From positions 248,001-312,000 of the forward strand of contig NZ_PPEG02000007.1 in assembly GCF_002899945.2 (NCBI RefSeq): a DNA stretch of 64,000 bases, given 5' to 3'. Positions 1 to 8,671 of the stretch are shown here, in pieces; within the stretch, counting starts at the first letter, position 1; each line of letters opens with the position of its first letter. Made by a program: the position numbers and the translations under genes. A model generated the notes under the pieces. It was not told the DNA's origin and searched no databases. It saw only the letters and a program-made list of their open reading frames with translations. The stretch is from Chryseobacterium viscerum (GTDB lineage: Bacteria; Bacteroidota; Bacteroidia; Flavobacteriales; Weeksellaceae).

Positions 1-181
1 TAACAGTAAGCCCCTTTTCATGTATAAAAACTACGTCAAAATTAATGATATTTATTGTTCTGGAAAAGTTTTTAACAGAGTATAACATTGATTTAATCTA
101 ATGTTTGTATGTGCTTTTTCCTGAGAAAATTGAATGTCTGATTGTCTCAGATAGTCTTTCTGAATTTCTTGAAGATTTCCA

Positions 182-216
182 ATAAAAAAACTCCTGAACA
201 GATGAGGTTCAGGAAT
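182..216 (-). terminator. Terminator of the PhoX-peroxidase operon
   Basis: An 8-bp stem (TCCTGAAC at 192-199, GTTCAGGA at 207-214) lies 40 bp past the peroxidase stop. On the minus strand it is followed by a run of seven T, which fits an intrinsic terminator. Positions 1-181 show no convincing gene. Confidence 0.7.
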
Positions 217-255
217 TTTAATTGTTTATTGTAGTTTTTGTGTTTCTGAAAGGTT

Positions 256-2070
256 TTATCGATCATCCAAAGCCTTCATAAATTCAATAATATCATCTAT
301 TTCTTTATCGCTAAGCTGTAGCGGAGCATCAGAAAGTGTCTGGTTTTCTACTTTGAATCCAAAAGCTTTTCCACCCCCTTTATTATAAAAATTCATCACC
401 TCTTTTAACGTTTTGTACCCTCCATTGTGCATATAAGGAGTTGTTTTATGAATATTTCTAAGCGTTGGAGTTTTGAAAGAATGCTGTAATGAAGGAACGG
501 TCTCATGAAACTTTCCTCTTCCCAGATCATGGTCAAACGTTTTATTCTCTCCGTTCATGGCCACTCCCAATACTTCCTGTTCTGTTTTCTTGAAATTAGG
601 AGGGACGGTACCATTGAATAAAGGAAGGAAATGGCATATCGCACACTGAGCCTTTCCAACAAAAAGATTGAATCCGCGCTTTTGGCTTTCCGTCATTGCC
701 GACTTATTTCCTCTCATATATTCATCAAAATCTGAATTGAATTTTGCCAGAGAACGGATGTAGCTCGCCAATACATTCTGAAGTTGCCATACTTCCGTTT
801 TTTGAGAATGATAGATCTTTTTAAAAGCTGCCTGATAGTTTTTATCCTGATTGATTTTGGCAAGAATGACATTCAGGTCGCCATGCATTTCTTCTTTGTT
901 GGAGATCACATCTGAGCTCTGTCCTTCCAGATCATCCTTCCGCATATCCCAAAACTGGCCATGCTGATATCCTGCATAGTTGAGAGAAGGTGCATTTCTG
1001 GCAAGTTCTGAGTTTTCAAGGGACATTGATTTGGCAAGACCATCAGTAAATGCTTTCTCAGGAATATGACATGTTGCACAGCTTCGGTTGTTACTATTGG
1101 ACAGTATCTTATCATTAAAAAGCTGATGACCAAGAGCTGCTTTTTCTTCAGAGAATGCATATTCTTTCCCGGGAGTGAAGGCATTGGGATTGAAGGCGTT
1201 TTTAGCAAAAAAAGTAGCTGCATTTTTGTTTAAGGCAGTGGTTACCTCAACATCCGGAATTTTCTCCTGATTTTTAAAATCCAGCATCAAAGCAGTGATC
1301 TTATTCAGATGATCAGGGATAAAATTGACATAATCAAATGTATTTTTGTCTGTGTTTTTTTTCAGAACTTCAATCGCTGAATTGATTTCTGCAGTAATGT
1401 TTTTTAATGCTTTATCTTTCGACCGTTCAGTAGAGATTTGTTCTAATGTTTCTTTAATCCCTTCCAGGGAAGAAGGTATTTCTTGTAAAAAAACTCCCGA
1501 AACAGGAGTGTCAAAACCTGAAATTCCTAAGCTGGAAATCCTGAAAGCTTCCTGTCTCAACGCATCAAATACCTGATCTTTACTTACAGTAATTACCTGA
1601 AAGTTGGTTGCTATGGTGTTGCTTTTGTTGATAAGCTTATTAAGCATTCTGATCACTTCATCTTTATTCCCTTTATCATAAGGATAAAACATTTCTTCCA
1701 AAACCTGCAGTCCTTCCGGTTCTATTTCGGTATGCTCGTCCATTTCTATTTCAGGAAGGGCCGGACCATTGATAAATCTTGCAGAGTGGGGCAGGAAGTA
1801 TTCTACCGCCCATTCCATTTTTTTGTAAGTTTTTCTGATATCCTGAAATTTCTCCTGAAGAAGTTTTTGCTCAGAATTTTTAGAAACAAGGGCTTTCAGT
1901 TCATTGATCTGTTTTTCAAAATCAGCATTGGTTTTGATAATCCTGTTTTTTACAGAACCAAGATCTTCGTACACCGGCTGCTGCTTATCATTTTTACAAT
2001 AATAGAGCGTAAAAAGTGCTGCCGAACAGTATAACAAAAGGAGTATCGGGTATTTTGAAAGTTTATGCAT
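256..2070 (-). CDS. Di-haem cytochrome c peroxidase / MauG-family protein with long N-terminal extension
   Basis: Predicted exported di-haem c-type cytochrome, likely reducing hydrogen peroxide or oxidising a small substrate outside the cytoplasmic membrane. Two CxxCH haem sites are visible: CATCH at residues 331-335 and CAICH at 476-480. The segment TPTLRNIHKTTPYMHNGGY near residue 534 is the conserved region around the second haem in this family. The N-terminus has a hydrophobic segment ending in LYYC (Cys25), so it may be a lipoprotein. Residues 30-280 are a mostly helical extension that ordinary CcpA proteins (about 330 residues) lack; I cannot assign it to a named domain. It starts 65 bp after the PhoX-like gene on the same strand, so the two are probably cotranscribed. 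The family call is secure, the substrate is not. Confidence 0.88.
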   Translation of the reverse strand: MHKLSKYPILLLLYCSAALFTLYYCKNDKQQPVYEDLGSVKNRIIKTNADFEKQINELKALVSKNSEQKLLQEKFQDIRKTYKKMEWAVEYFLPHSARFINGPALPEIEMDEHTEIEPEGLQVLEEMFYPYDKGNKDEVIRMLNKLINKSNTIATNFQVITVSKDQVFDALRQEAFRISSLGISGFDTPVSGVFLQEIPSSLEGIKETLEQISTERSKDKALKNITAEINSAIEVLKKNTDKNTFDYVNFIPDHLNKITALMLDFKNQEKIPDVEVTTALNKNAATFFAKNAFNPNAFTPGKEYAFSEEKAALGHQLFNDKILSNSNNRSCATCHIPEKAFTDGLAKSMSLENSELARNAPSLNYAGYQHGQFWDMRKDDLEGQSSDVISNKEEMHGDLNVILAKINQDKNYQAAFKKIYHSQKTEVWQLQNVLASYIRSLAKFNSDFDEYMRGNKSAMTESQKRGFNLFVGKAQCAICHFLPLFNGTVPPNFKKTEQEVLGVAMNGENKTFDHDLGRGKFHETVPSLQHSFKTPTLRNIHKTTPYMHNGGYKTLKEVMNFYNKGGGKAFGFKVENQTLSDAPLQLSDKEIDDIIEFMKALDDR

Positions 2071-2135
2071 AGGTATGAAAAAGTATCAACAGAAAATTTC
2101 TATTGATACTTTAATTTGATATGAAGGAATTAAAA

Positions 2136-3614
2136 CTATTTTTCTACGTTTCTGATGATTACAATCTGTCCACCTTCTTTGTTGGTGTTGACTCCGGAAC
2201 CGTCAGGGTTTTTAAATTTATCTAACTGCCAAGTATGAGAGTGAATATTGACCGTAAAGGTATTTGGAATCCCGATGATATCGGAAATATCAACCATTGC
2301 CCCGAATTCCCAAGAACCAAACTTCTGAAGATCTCCGGATTGGTTGTAAGCCGTCTGCCATGCAGAATCGTTTCTGTTGTGCTTCATGTTCAACCATGGT
2401 TTATATTGTTTTGTAGCAATATTAAGCTGCCAGATGTAAGAATCGTGGTTGGCATTTTTGTAATAAGAATCACCGTCTTCCTGAATGTATACGAAGTTTT
2501 CAGTAACACATAAGTTATCAGGATTGATAAGATTGTTTCCTGGATTAGAATCTCCTTCAGCAACAACTTCCAATTTTCCTGTCAGCATATTACTGGAGTT
2601 AAGAACAAGCTTATAAACTCTTCCCCACATCGTTAATCCTGCTTTTGGATTCATTCCGTCTGAAGATTCTCCGGTAGCGGTAAAGTAAATTTCTCTTCCT
2701 TTTCCTGCTCCTTTTCTGTAATCTACATCTTCTACTCTTGAAAAACGGATCGCGTTATTATCAATGTTTTTCTGGTTAATCTGAGCTCCTGTAAGATTTT
2801 TAGCATTAGGAATTTCAACAAACTCTACATCGTAGCTGCTTCCCTTAGTCATATCAGTTTCAGTATAGTTGCTGTTGGTTCTTTTTAAAGAATACAACTT
2901 TCCATTATCCAGATCCCCTTGTGTATCGGCTACATACATGATCAACTGTCCTGCTGACTGGTGAGAAGAAGAATAAGACTGATCTTCTCCAATGATGATA
3001 TAAGATTTTCCATTGGAAACGTCTTTAGGAAGCGGAACGGCATTTTCCATGGAAGCTTTTCCTAAAGCTGGTTTTACTCTTGTTTTATCTGATGCCTGAG
3101 ATACTGATGCTAATGGATTCAAAGCATGCACCATACTTTCTTCACCTGATTCACCCGCTGTAAGGAAGGCACTGAAACCATGAATTTCTGGCGTTGCCAA
3201 TGTAGCGGAGCACAATCTTGTCATTCCTCCGGTTCCATTTAAAATATATTCTCCTTTTACAGGCTTAAAAGTTTTATCTAAGTATACTCTTGATACAGAC
3301 TGTTTGATCTCATGATTGGTAATCATCAGATAGCCGTCAGAGTTAGGATCCTTCATAATTCCCATCCCATCAGGCTGACCTCCGAAAACGAAATCAGGAG
3401 ATCCTGAAAGAATATCAGAACTGGAAATAAGTGTCGTAATATTTAAATTTTCAAAACCAGGCATTCCAAAAACGAAAGCGGGCTCTTTAGAAAAATTTTC
3501 AATCTTTATTTTGTCATTGACAGGAGTATTTCCATCCCCGTTATTGTCATCATTACAGCTTTGAAAAACAATAGCTGCAAGGATCAGGGCTCCAATAGTT
3601 TTGCTAATTTTCAT
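2136..3614 (-). CDS. PhoX-like (DUF839) lipoprotein, putative phosphatase
   Basis: 492-residue protein with a lipoprotein signal (VFQSC, Cys20). The body has hallmarks of the PhoX/DUF839 beta-propeller family: 'MITNHE' near residue 97, 'GGMTRLCSATL' near 130, 'RVEDVDYRKG' near 295 and 'INPDNLCVT' near 370. PhoX enzymes are calcium- and iron-dependent alkaline phosphatases, and the acidic residues in these motifs are the expected metal ligands by analogy. Being a lipoprotein, it should sit on the cell envelope. It is the first gene of an apparent two-gene unit with the di-haem peroxidase, an unexpected pairing for a phosphate-scavenging enzyme. DUF839 also includes proteins of unknown activity, so phosphatase function is inferred. 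Confidence 0.8.
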   Translation of the reverse strand: MKISKTIGALILAAIVFQSCNDDNNGDGNTPVNDKIKIENFSKEPAFVFGMPGFENLNITTLISSSDILSGSPDFVFGGQPDGMGIMKDPNSDGYLMITNHEIKQSVSRVYLDKTFKPVKGEYILNGTGGMTRLCSATLATPEIHGFSAFLTAGESGEESMVHALNPLASVSQASDKTRVKPALGKASMENAVPLPKDVSNGKSYIIIGEDQSYSSSHQSAGQLIMYVADTQGDLDNGKLYSLKRTNSNYTETDMTKGSSYDVEFVEIPNAKNLTGAQINQKNIDNNAIRFSRVEDVDYRKGAGKGREIYFTATGESSDGMNPKAGLTMWGRVYKLVLNSSNMLTGKLEVVAEGDSNPGNNLINPDNLCVTENFVYIQEDGDSYYKNANHDSYIWQLNIATKQYKPWLNMKHNRNDSAWQTAYNQSGDLQKFGSWEFGAMVDISDIIGIPNTFTVNIHSHTWQLDKFKNPDGSGVNTNKEGGQIVIIRNVEK

Positions 3615-3642
3615 AATTATATTTTTTGAATTTCGATTATGG

Positions 3643-3650
3643 CAAAACTA
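3643..3650 (-). promoter_or_regulatory. Candidate -7 element for the PhoX-like gene
   Basis: On the minus strand the sequence reads TAGTTTTG, a full match to the Bacteroidota -7 consensus TAnnTTTG, with the start codon about 28 nt downstream. No clear -33 TTTG lies at the right distance. Confidence 0.35.
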
Positions 3651-3845
3651 AAGGTATAGTGTTAACTAAGTTTTAATAAGACAAAACAAATAGTTTAATA
3701 TTAGATGGTGGTTTGTTACGATAAGATCAATAATTAGAACTTATATAAATAAGGAATGATCTACTTGTATTTTCGCATTTTTTTTCTTTAAACTAAGGTT
3801 TGATGATTCAAGTCGTGTATCAAAGTGAGCTAATAAAGCCACAAT

Positions 3846-4057
3846 GTCACTGATGAAACTATTTGAATATTATATAGCTTTCCAAAATTATTTTAATCTC
3901 CCGCTGATTTCAGTGATTATGCAGATGCTTGTGGAAAAGCCAGTGTAATCTTTAAGGAGTATAGATATTACACATACGCTTAGTAAGAATCAATGAAGTT
4001 GGTTCCCATCTTTGCCTCCTGAAATATAAAATATTGAGATTTAAACTTTGCATTAAA
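3846..4057 (-). repeat. Dispersed intergenic repeat, copy A
   Basis: Read on the minus strand, this stretch matches 18051-18263 (plus strand) over about 210 bp with scattered mismatches. Shared landmarks are TTTAATGCAAAG at one end, ATTTCAGGAGGCAAAGATG, ATCAGCGGGAGATTAAAATA and TTCATCAGTGACA at the other end. No ORF is conserved between the copies. Both copies begin just beyond a terminator hairpin, here that of alaS. The rest of the 3615-4143 intergenic region shows no gene. Confidence 0.85.
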
Positions 4058-4084
4058 AAATAATTATGATACATGGTAAAAACA

Positions 4085-4118
4085 AGCCCGGCTGTCTCAG
4101 AATTGAGACAGCCGGGCT
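4085..4118 (-). terminator. alaS terminator
   Basis: A perfect 15-bp stem (AGCCCGGCTGTCTCA at 4085-4099 and its complement at 4104-4118) with a 4-nt loop. On the minus strand it is followed by TGTTTTT. It lies 25 bp past the alaS stop codon. Confidence 0.85.
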
Positions 4119-4143
4119 AAAATTTATAATAGATGTTTCTATT

Positions 4144-6747
4144 TTAGAGAGTCAAAGCTTTCTGGTAAGCATTTTCAAGACCGTCAAGATTTTTACCGCC
4201 AGCCGTTGCGAAGCCAGGGTTTCCACCACCACCACCTTGGATCTCTTTTGCAAGATCTTTTACGATAGCACCAGCCTGGTAATCTGCAGCCAGATCATCA
4301 GAAACTCCAACAGTAATCATTGGTTTTCCATCTGCATCAGAAAGAATAATCGTCACTGAAGCAGGGATTTCTTTCTTCAACTGGAATACGATGTCTTTTA
4401 CAGAACCGGCATCCAAAGAAGTTTTCTTTACCAAAAGTTGCTTGTTGCCTTTCTGCTCATAAGCATTCTTCCATTCACCAATTTCTCCTTTTGCCTTTTC
4501 TTTCTTAAGAGCATCTACCTCAGCCTTCAGTGAAGTGTTTTCTTCGATCAGCTTTTCGATAGATCTTACAACATCTTTAGACTTTAACAGCTGAGAAAGT
4601 TCAATGATTTGCTTTTCAAGATTATTGAAATATTCCTCAGACTTATCTCCTGAAATAGCTTCAATTCTTCTGATTCCTGCTGCTGCAGAACCTTCAGAAG
4701 TGATCTTGAAATGACCGATTTCGCTGGTATTTTTTACGTGAGTTCCCCCGCAAAGTTCTTTTGAACTTCCGAACTGGATCATTCTCACGCTGTCACCATA
4801 TTTTTCACCAAATAAAGCCATTGCTCCTTTCTCCAGAGCTTCCTGGATCGGAATATTTCTGAATTCCTGTAAAGCAATACTTTCTTTGATTTTTTTGTTT
4901 ACTTTTTCTTCAATTAATGCTAATTCTTCCTCAGTCATTTTGTTGAAATGAGAGAAGTCGAAACGCAGATAATCAGGACCTACATAAGACCCTTTCTGCT
5001 CTACGTGAGTTCCTAAAACCTCTCTTAACGCTTCATGCAGAAGGTGAGTCACAGAGTGGTTAGCCTGAGAATTTTTTCTTTCAGAAGCATTTACTTTAGC
5101 ATAGAAAAGAGCACCTGCATCTTTAGGGAGATCATTGATCAACGAGATAATCAGTCCATTCTCTTTTTTAGTTTCCAGTACTTCAAAGCTTTCAACAGCA
5201 TTCTCAAGAATACCTTTGTCTCCAACCTGTCCACCCCCTTCAGGATAGAAAGGAGAGCTGCTTAGGACCACCTGATAAAATTCTCCGTCTTTGTTTTCTA
5301 CCTTTCTGTATCTTGTAATATACGTTTCAGATTCTGTCTGGTCATATCCTACAAATGTTTCAGGTTTATCTTCAAGATTTACCCAGTCATACACTTTCTG
5401 AGCTGAATCTGCCTTTGAACGTTGTTTTTGTTTTGCTAATTCAGCCTCAAAACCTTTTTCATCGATCGTTAAACCTTTTTCTTCAGCGATAATTCTCGTT
5501 AAGTCATCAGGGAAACCATAAGTATCATACAATTCGAAAACTTCTTCCGTTGGCAATACTTTTTTACCTTCCGAAATTGTCTGCTGAATTAATTTATCAA
5601 CTCGGATTAATCCGGTTTCAATTGTTCTTAGGAAAGATTCTTCTTCACTTTTAATAACATCAGTTACCAAAGTTCCCTGTTTTTCCAGCTCAGGGAAGAA
5701 AGTTCCCATTTGTTCCTGTAAAACAGCAACCAATTTGTAAAGGAAAGGCTCTTTCATGTCTAAGAATCTGTAAGAATAGGAAATTCCTCTTCTCAAAATT
5801 CTTCTGATGACATACCCAGCTCCTCCGTTTGAAGGTAGTTGTCCGTCTGCAATAGCAAAAGAAACCGCTCTGATGTGGTCTACCACAACACGGATGGCAA
5901 TATCTTTTTCGTCTTCTAAAATTCCTGTATATTTTTTACCTGAAAGTTCTTCAACTTTAGCAATTAAAGGCGTGAAAACGTCTGTATCATAGTTGGAAGA
6001 TTTCCCTTGAAGCGCCATACAAAGACGTTCGAAGCCCATTCCTGTATCTACATGCTGTGCAGGAAGTTTTTCCAGAGAACCGTCAGCTTTTCTGTTGAAT
6101 TCCATGAAAACGAGATTCCATACTTCCACAACTTGAGGATGATCGTTGTTCACCAATTCAAGTCCTGAAACTTTAGCTTTTTCTTCCGGAGTTCTCAAAT
6201 CAACATGGATTTCAGAACAAGGTCCGCAAGGTCCACTTGCTCCCATTTCCCAGAAGTTATCTTTTTTATTTCCGTTGATGATTCTGTCTTCGGAAATTAC
6301 TGCTTTCCAGTAGTCATAAGCATCCTGATCTCTGTCAAGATTTTCGGAAGCATCACCTTCAAAAATCGTCACATATAAATTATCTTTTGGAATTCCGTAT
6401 ACTTCAGTCAGTAATTCCCAGGCAAAAGCAATAGCCTCTTTTTTGAAGTAATCCCCGAAAGACCAGTTTCCCAGCATTTCAAACATGGTGTGGTGGTAAG
6501 TATCTCTACCCACATCATCCAAATCATTATGCTTCCCCGAAACTCTCAGACACTTTTGGGTATCGGCAATTCTAGGGGCGGTAGGAGTTTTGTAGCCAAG
6601 GAAAAAATCCTTGAACTGCGTCATTCCGGAGTTGGAAAACATAAGGGTAGGGTCGTCTTTCAGCACAATAGGAGCTGAAGGAACGATTAAGTGCTCCTTA
6701 CTTTTAAAATAATCTAAAAATTTTTGACGTATCTCTTGTGATGTCAT
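4144..6747 (-). CDS. alaS: Alanine--tRNA ligase
   Basis: 867-residue class II aminoacyl-tRNA synthetase that charges tRNA-Ala in the cytoplasm. It begins MTSQEIRQKFLDYF, as AlaS proteins do. The catalytic core carries 'FSNSGMTQFKD' and 'MGFERLCMALQG'. The editing domain carries the zinc ligands HSVTH near residue 565 and CGGTH near 668. A coiled-coil stretch follows near 720-760, and the C-terminal DHHA1 domain ends in the glycine-rich 'GGGGGNPGFATAGG'. Length and domain order are normal. It is transcribed alone, with a strong terminator behind it. Confidence 0.98.
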   Translation of the reverse strand: MTSQEIRQKFLDYFKSKEHLIVPSAPIVLKDDPTLMFSNSGMTQFKDFFLGYKTPTAPRIADTQKCLRVSGKHNDLDDVGRDTYHHTMFEMLGNWSFGDYFKKEAIAFAWELLTEVYGIPKDNLYVTIFEGDASENLDRDQDAYDYWKAVISEDRIINGNKKDNFWEMGASGPCGPCSEIHVDLRTPEEKAKVSGLELVNNDHPQVVEVWNLVFMEFNRKADGSLEKLPAQHVDTGMGFERLCMALQGKSSNYDTDVFTPLIAKVEELSGKKYTGILEDEKDIAIRVVVDHIRAVSFAIADGQLPSNGGAGYVIRRILRRGISYSYRFLDMKEPFLYKLVAVLQEQMGTFFPELEKQGTLVTDVIKSEEESFLRTIETGLIRVDKLIQQTISEGKKVLPTEEVFELYDTYGFPDDLTRIIAEEKGLTIDEKGFEAELAKQKQRSKADSAQKVYDWVNLEDKPETFVGYDQTESETYITRYRKVENKDGEFYQVVLSSSPFYPEGGGQVGDKGILENAVESFEVLETKKENGLIISLINDLPKDAGALFYAKVNASERKNSQANHSVTHLLHEALREVLGTHVEQKGSYVGPDYLRFDFSHFNKMTEEELALIEEKVNKKIKESIALQEFRNIPIQEALEKGAMALFGEKYGDSVRMIQFGSSKELCGGTHVKNTSEIGHFKITSEGSAAAGIRRIEAISGDKSEEYFNNLEKQIIELSQLLKSKDVVRSIEKLIEENTSLKAEVDALKKEKAKGEIGEWKNAYEQKGNKQLLVKKTSLDAGSVKDIVFQLKKEIPASVTIILSDADGKPMITVGVSDDLAADYQAGAIVKDLAKEIQGGGGGNPGFATAGGKNLDGLENAYQKALTL

Positions 6748-6770
6748 AGTATTGCTTTTGCTTTTTTAAG

Positions 6771-6799
6771 TATCAAATTTTTGATAAGATGCAAATTTA
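6771..6799 (-). promoter_or_regulatory. alaS promoter region with palindrome
   Basis: On the minus strand, TAAATTTG (6792-6799) matches the TAnnTTTG element, about 45 nt before the alaS start. Just downstream is a 16-bp palindrome, TATCAAA-TT-TTTGATA (6771-6786), covering the expected transcription start. A regulator site is possible but unproven. Confidence 0.35.
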
Positions 6800-6857
6800 A
6801 GATTTTTAAGCGATTTAATTTCTAAGGTTGGTAATAAATATGCGGGTAACATTTTTT

Positions 6858-7083
6858 AACGCAAAGGCGCAAAGTTTTTTGAATTATCTCCTGCCTATTT
6901 AATGGTGTAATAAAATCAAAGATTTTCAACGGTTATAATCTTATTTATTGTCATTAATATGTTCATAATAAAGGTAATATTGCACTGGTGATCAATATAA
7001 AAGAAGGATGCAATTTTATCGAATATAAAATCTTTGCGACTTAAAAACCTTCTTTAGTTGATGTCTTTTTGCGCCCTTGCGTT
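6858..7083. repeat. MITE-like element with inverted ends
   Basis: The left end reads AACGCAAAGGCGCAAAG (6858-6874). The right end, read in reverse complement, is AACGCAAGGGCGCAAAAAG (7083-7065). These imperfect inverted ends flank about 190 bp of AT-rich non-coding DNA containing a further TTTGCG motif at 7033. Similar 'gcgcctttgcgtt' ends are common in intergenic repeats of Flavobacteriia, as far as I recall. No transposase is present. The remainder of the 6748-7315 gap is otherwise featureless except for promoters. Confidence 0.55.
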
Positions 7084-7251
7084 TTCAAAAAATTAGATTA
7101 AAATTAAAATCTTAAAAAGATAGTCTGAATGGGGCCCGGTTTTGATATGGGAGGCAGATCAGAATTTTTTAATTTCTTTTTATGAAACCTTATCGGTTTT
7201 CAAAACCTATAACGTTTGTCGTGGCTGTAATCAATAATAATCTTTCTAATC

Positions 7252-7282
7252 TTGCAATTTTCCGTTTAACTTACTACCTTCG
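7252..7282 (+). promoter_or_regulatory. Candidate promoter of the sigma-factor operon
   Basis: TTG at 7252-7254, a 20-nt spacer, then TACCTTCG at 7275-7282, one mismatch from TAnnTTTG. The start codon is 34 nt further. The TTCG variant could reflect recognition by an alternative sigma factor, possibly the encoded one. Confidence 0.35.
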
Positions 7283-7315
7283 TTGTGATCTGAAATAAGA
7301 CAAAAAATCCTTTCA

Positions 7316-7870
7316 ATGACAAAAGATGAAGAACTGAAAAGCTGGATAGAACAATATTCCGGACCGCTTTTGAAACGGGCGCTGTATGTACTTTCAAATA
7401 AAGAAGATGCACAGGATGTTGTTCAGGAAGTTTTTCTTTCCGCTTACTCGGCCTATGATTCTTTTGAAGGGAAAAGTCAGGCCCTGACGTGGCTGATGGC
7501 AATTCTTAACAGAAAAGTGGCAGATTTTTATCGAAAAAAATATAAATCCGAACCCAATATCAGGCTGGACCATTTTTTTGATGAAACCGGATCATGGAAA
7601 AATAATGACGTTTTGAATGACTGGAATGTTTCAGGCGAAGGAGATGAACTTTTAGACAGCGCAGATTTTAACAAAACATTGGAGGAATGTATCGAAGAAT
7701 TGCCCTCCAGATGGAAGATCCTGCTTAAAATGTATTATATAGAAGAAAAAAAAGCTCCGGAAGTAAGTCAGGAATTGAATGTTTCTACGACTAATCTTTG
7801 GAAGATTTTGCAAAGAAGCCGGATGCAGCTCAGAGAGTGTCTGGAGTTTAACTGGTTTTCAAAATCATAA
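7316..7870 (+). CDS. ECF-type RNA polymerase sigma factor
   Basis: 184-residue sigma-70 family protein of ECF size, containing only regions 2 and 4. Region 2 is around residues 18-60 ('RALYVLSNKEDAQDVVQEVF'). Region 4 is around 122-178, with a helix-turn-helix ('APEVSQELNVSTTNLWKIL'). It should direct RNA polymerase to stress promoters when released by its anti-sigma factor. The following gene, 6 bp downstream, encodes a small HxxxCxxC protein that suits that role. The operon continues into DUF417 and MsrAB, pointing to oxidative or chlorine stress as the signal. Confidence 0.92.
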   Translation: MTKDEELKSWIEQYSGPLLKRALYVLSNKEDAQDVVQEVFLSAYSAYDSFEGKSQALTWLMAILNRKVADFYRKKYKSEPNIRLDHFFDETGSWKNNDVLNDWNVSGEGDELLDSADFNKTLEECIEELPSRWKILLKMYYIEEKKAPEVSQELNVSTTNLWKILQRSRMQLRECLEFNWFSKS

Positions 7871-7876
7871 GAAACA

Positions 7877-8146
7877 ATGATAAGAAGAATACTACATATC
7901 TTATTTTTACCATGCAGTGAAGCTACTTTACTGATGGAAAAAAGGAATGCCCAATCCATTTCTGCCAGAGAAAACCGGATGCTTAGCATGCACCTGATGA
8001 TCTGCAAATGGTGCAGGATGTACAATGAAAAACTTGCCCTCCTGGATAAAGTTTTTAAAAAGACCTTTTCTGAAAAGGAAATTGAAATTAATGATTCTGA
8101 AATTCAGGACTTTAAAAATAAAATGATCGATAAATTAAATTTCTAA
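7877..8146 (+). CDS. Putative zinc-finger anti-sigma factor
   Basis: 89-residue soluble protein with no membrane segment. Residues 46-53 read HLMICKWC, the HxxxCxxC signature of the ZAS (zinc anti-sigma) fold, and an upstream Cys (residue 12) could be the fourth zinc ligand. In redox-sensing ZAS proteins such as RsrA, oxidation of these cysteines releases zinc and frees the sigma factor. Position directly behind the ECF gene strongly supports the pairing. Redox sensing is inferred from the family and from the msrAB gene downstream. Confidence 0.72.
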   Translation: MIRRILHILFLPCSEATLLMEKRNAQSISARENRMLSMHLMICKWCRMYNEKLALLDKVFKKTFSEKEIEINDSEIQDFKNKMIDKLNF

Positions 8147-8224
8147 GAAAATTTTTGTCAGGATTTTAAAAAGCTTCCGACTATACTTTTGAAAACAATA
8201 AAGTATTCATTTAATCTTAAAAAA

Positions 8225-8671
8225 ATGGTCGGAACAGAACAAAAATCTAAACAGAATCAATTATCCCTAATCGGATATTACATTTCACTTTTCGGAGCTG
8301 CCCTTATTTTGCTGTGGATTGGTATTTTCAAATTTACCCCTACAGAAGCAGCGGCAATAAAACCTTTGGTAGAAAACCATTTCTTAACTTTTTTCGTATA
8401 TAAATTGACAAGCGTCCAGACAGTGTCAAATCTTATCGGAGTGATAGAAATTATCATTGCATTACTCCTGATATTTAGTGCGAAATTTGCTGTACTGAAA
8501 AAGTATGCAGGAATAGGAATGATTGTAACTTTTCTGGTAACATTAAGCTATTTGTTTACAACACCGGGAATGTGGAAAGTAGTGGATGGAGTTCCTGTAA
8601 CTGATTTCTTTATTTTAAAAGATCTGATGCTTTTAGGATTTGGATTAATGATCGTTCAAAATAATAAGTAA
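8225..8671 (+). CDS. DUF417 (YkgB/RclC-like) membrane protein
   Basis: 148-residue integral membrane protein with about four hydrophobic segments. 'GIFKFTPTEAAAIKPLV' near residue 30 is the typical DUF417 motif. The E. coli relative RclC belongs to the reactive-chlorine resistance operon. I chose ATG at 8225; an in-frame TTG at 8189 would add 12 residues but precedes the conserved part. Its stop overlaps the ATG of msrAB by one base, implying coupled translation. It probably protects the envelope against oxidants, but the biochemical role is unknown in the family. Confidence 0.8.
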   Translation: MVGTEQKSKQNQLSLIGYYISLFGAALILLWIGIFKFTPTEAAAIKPLVENHFLTFFVYKLTSVQTVSNLIGVIEIIIALLLIFSAKFAVLKKYAGIGMIVTFLVTLSYLFTTPGMWKVVDGVPVTDFFILKDLMLLGFGLMIVQNNK

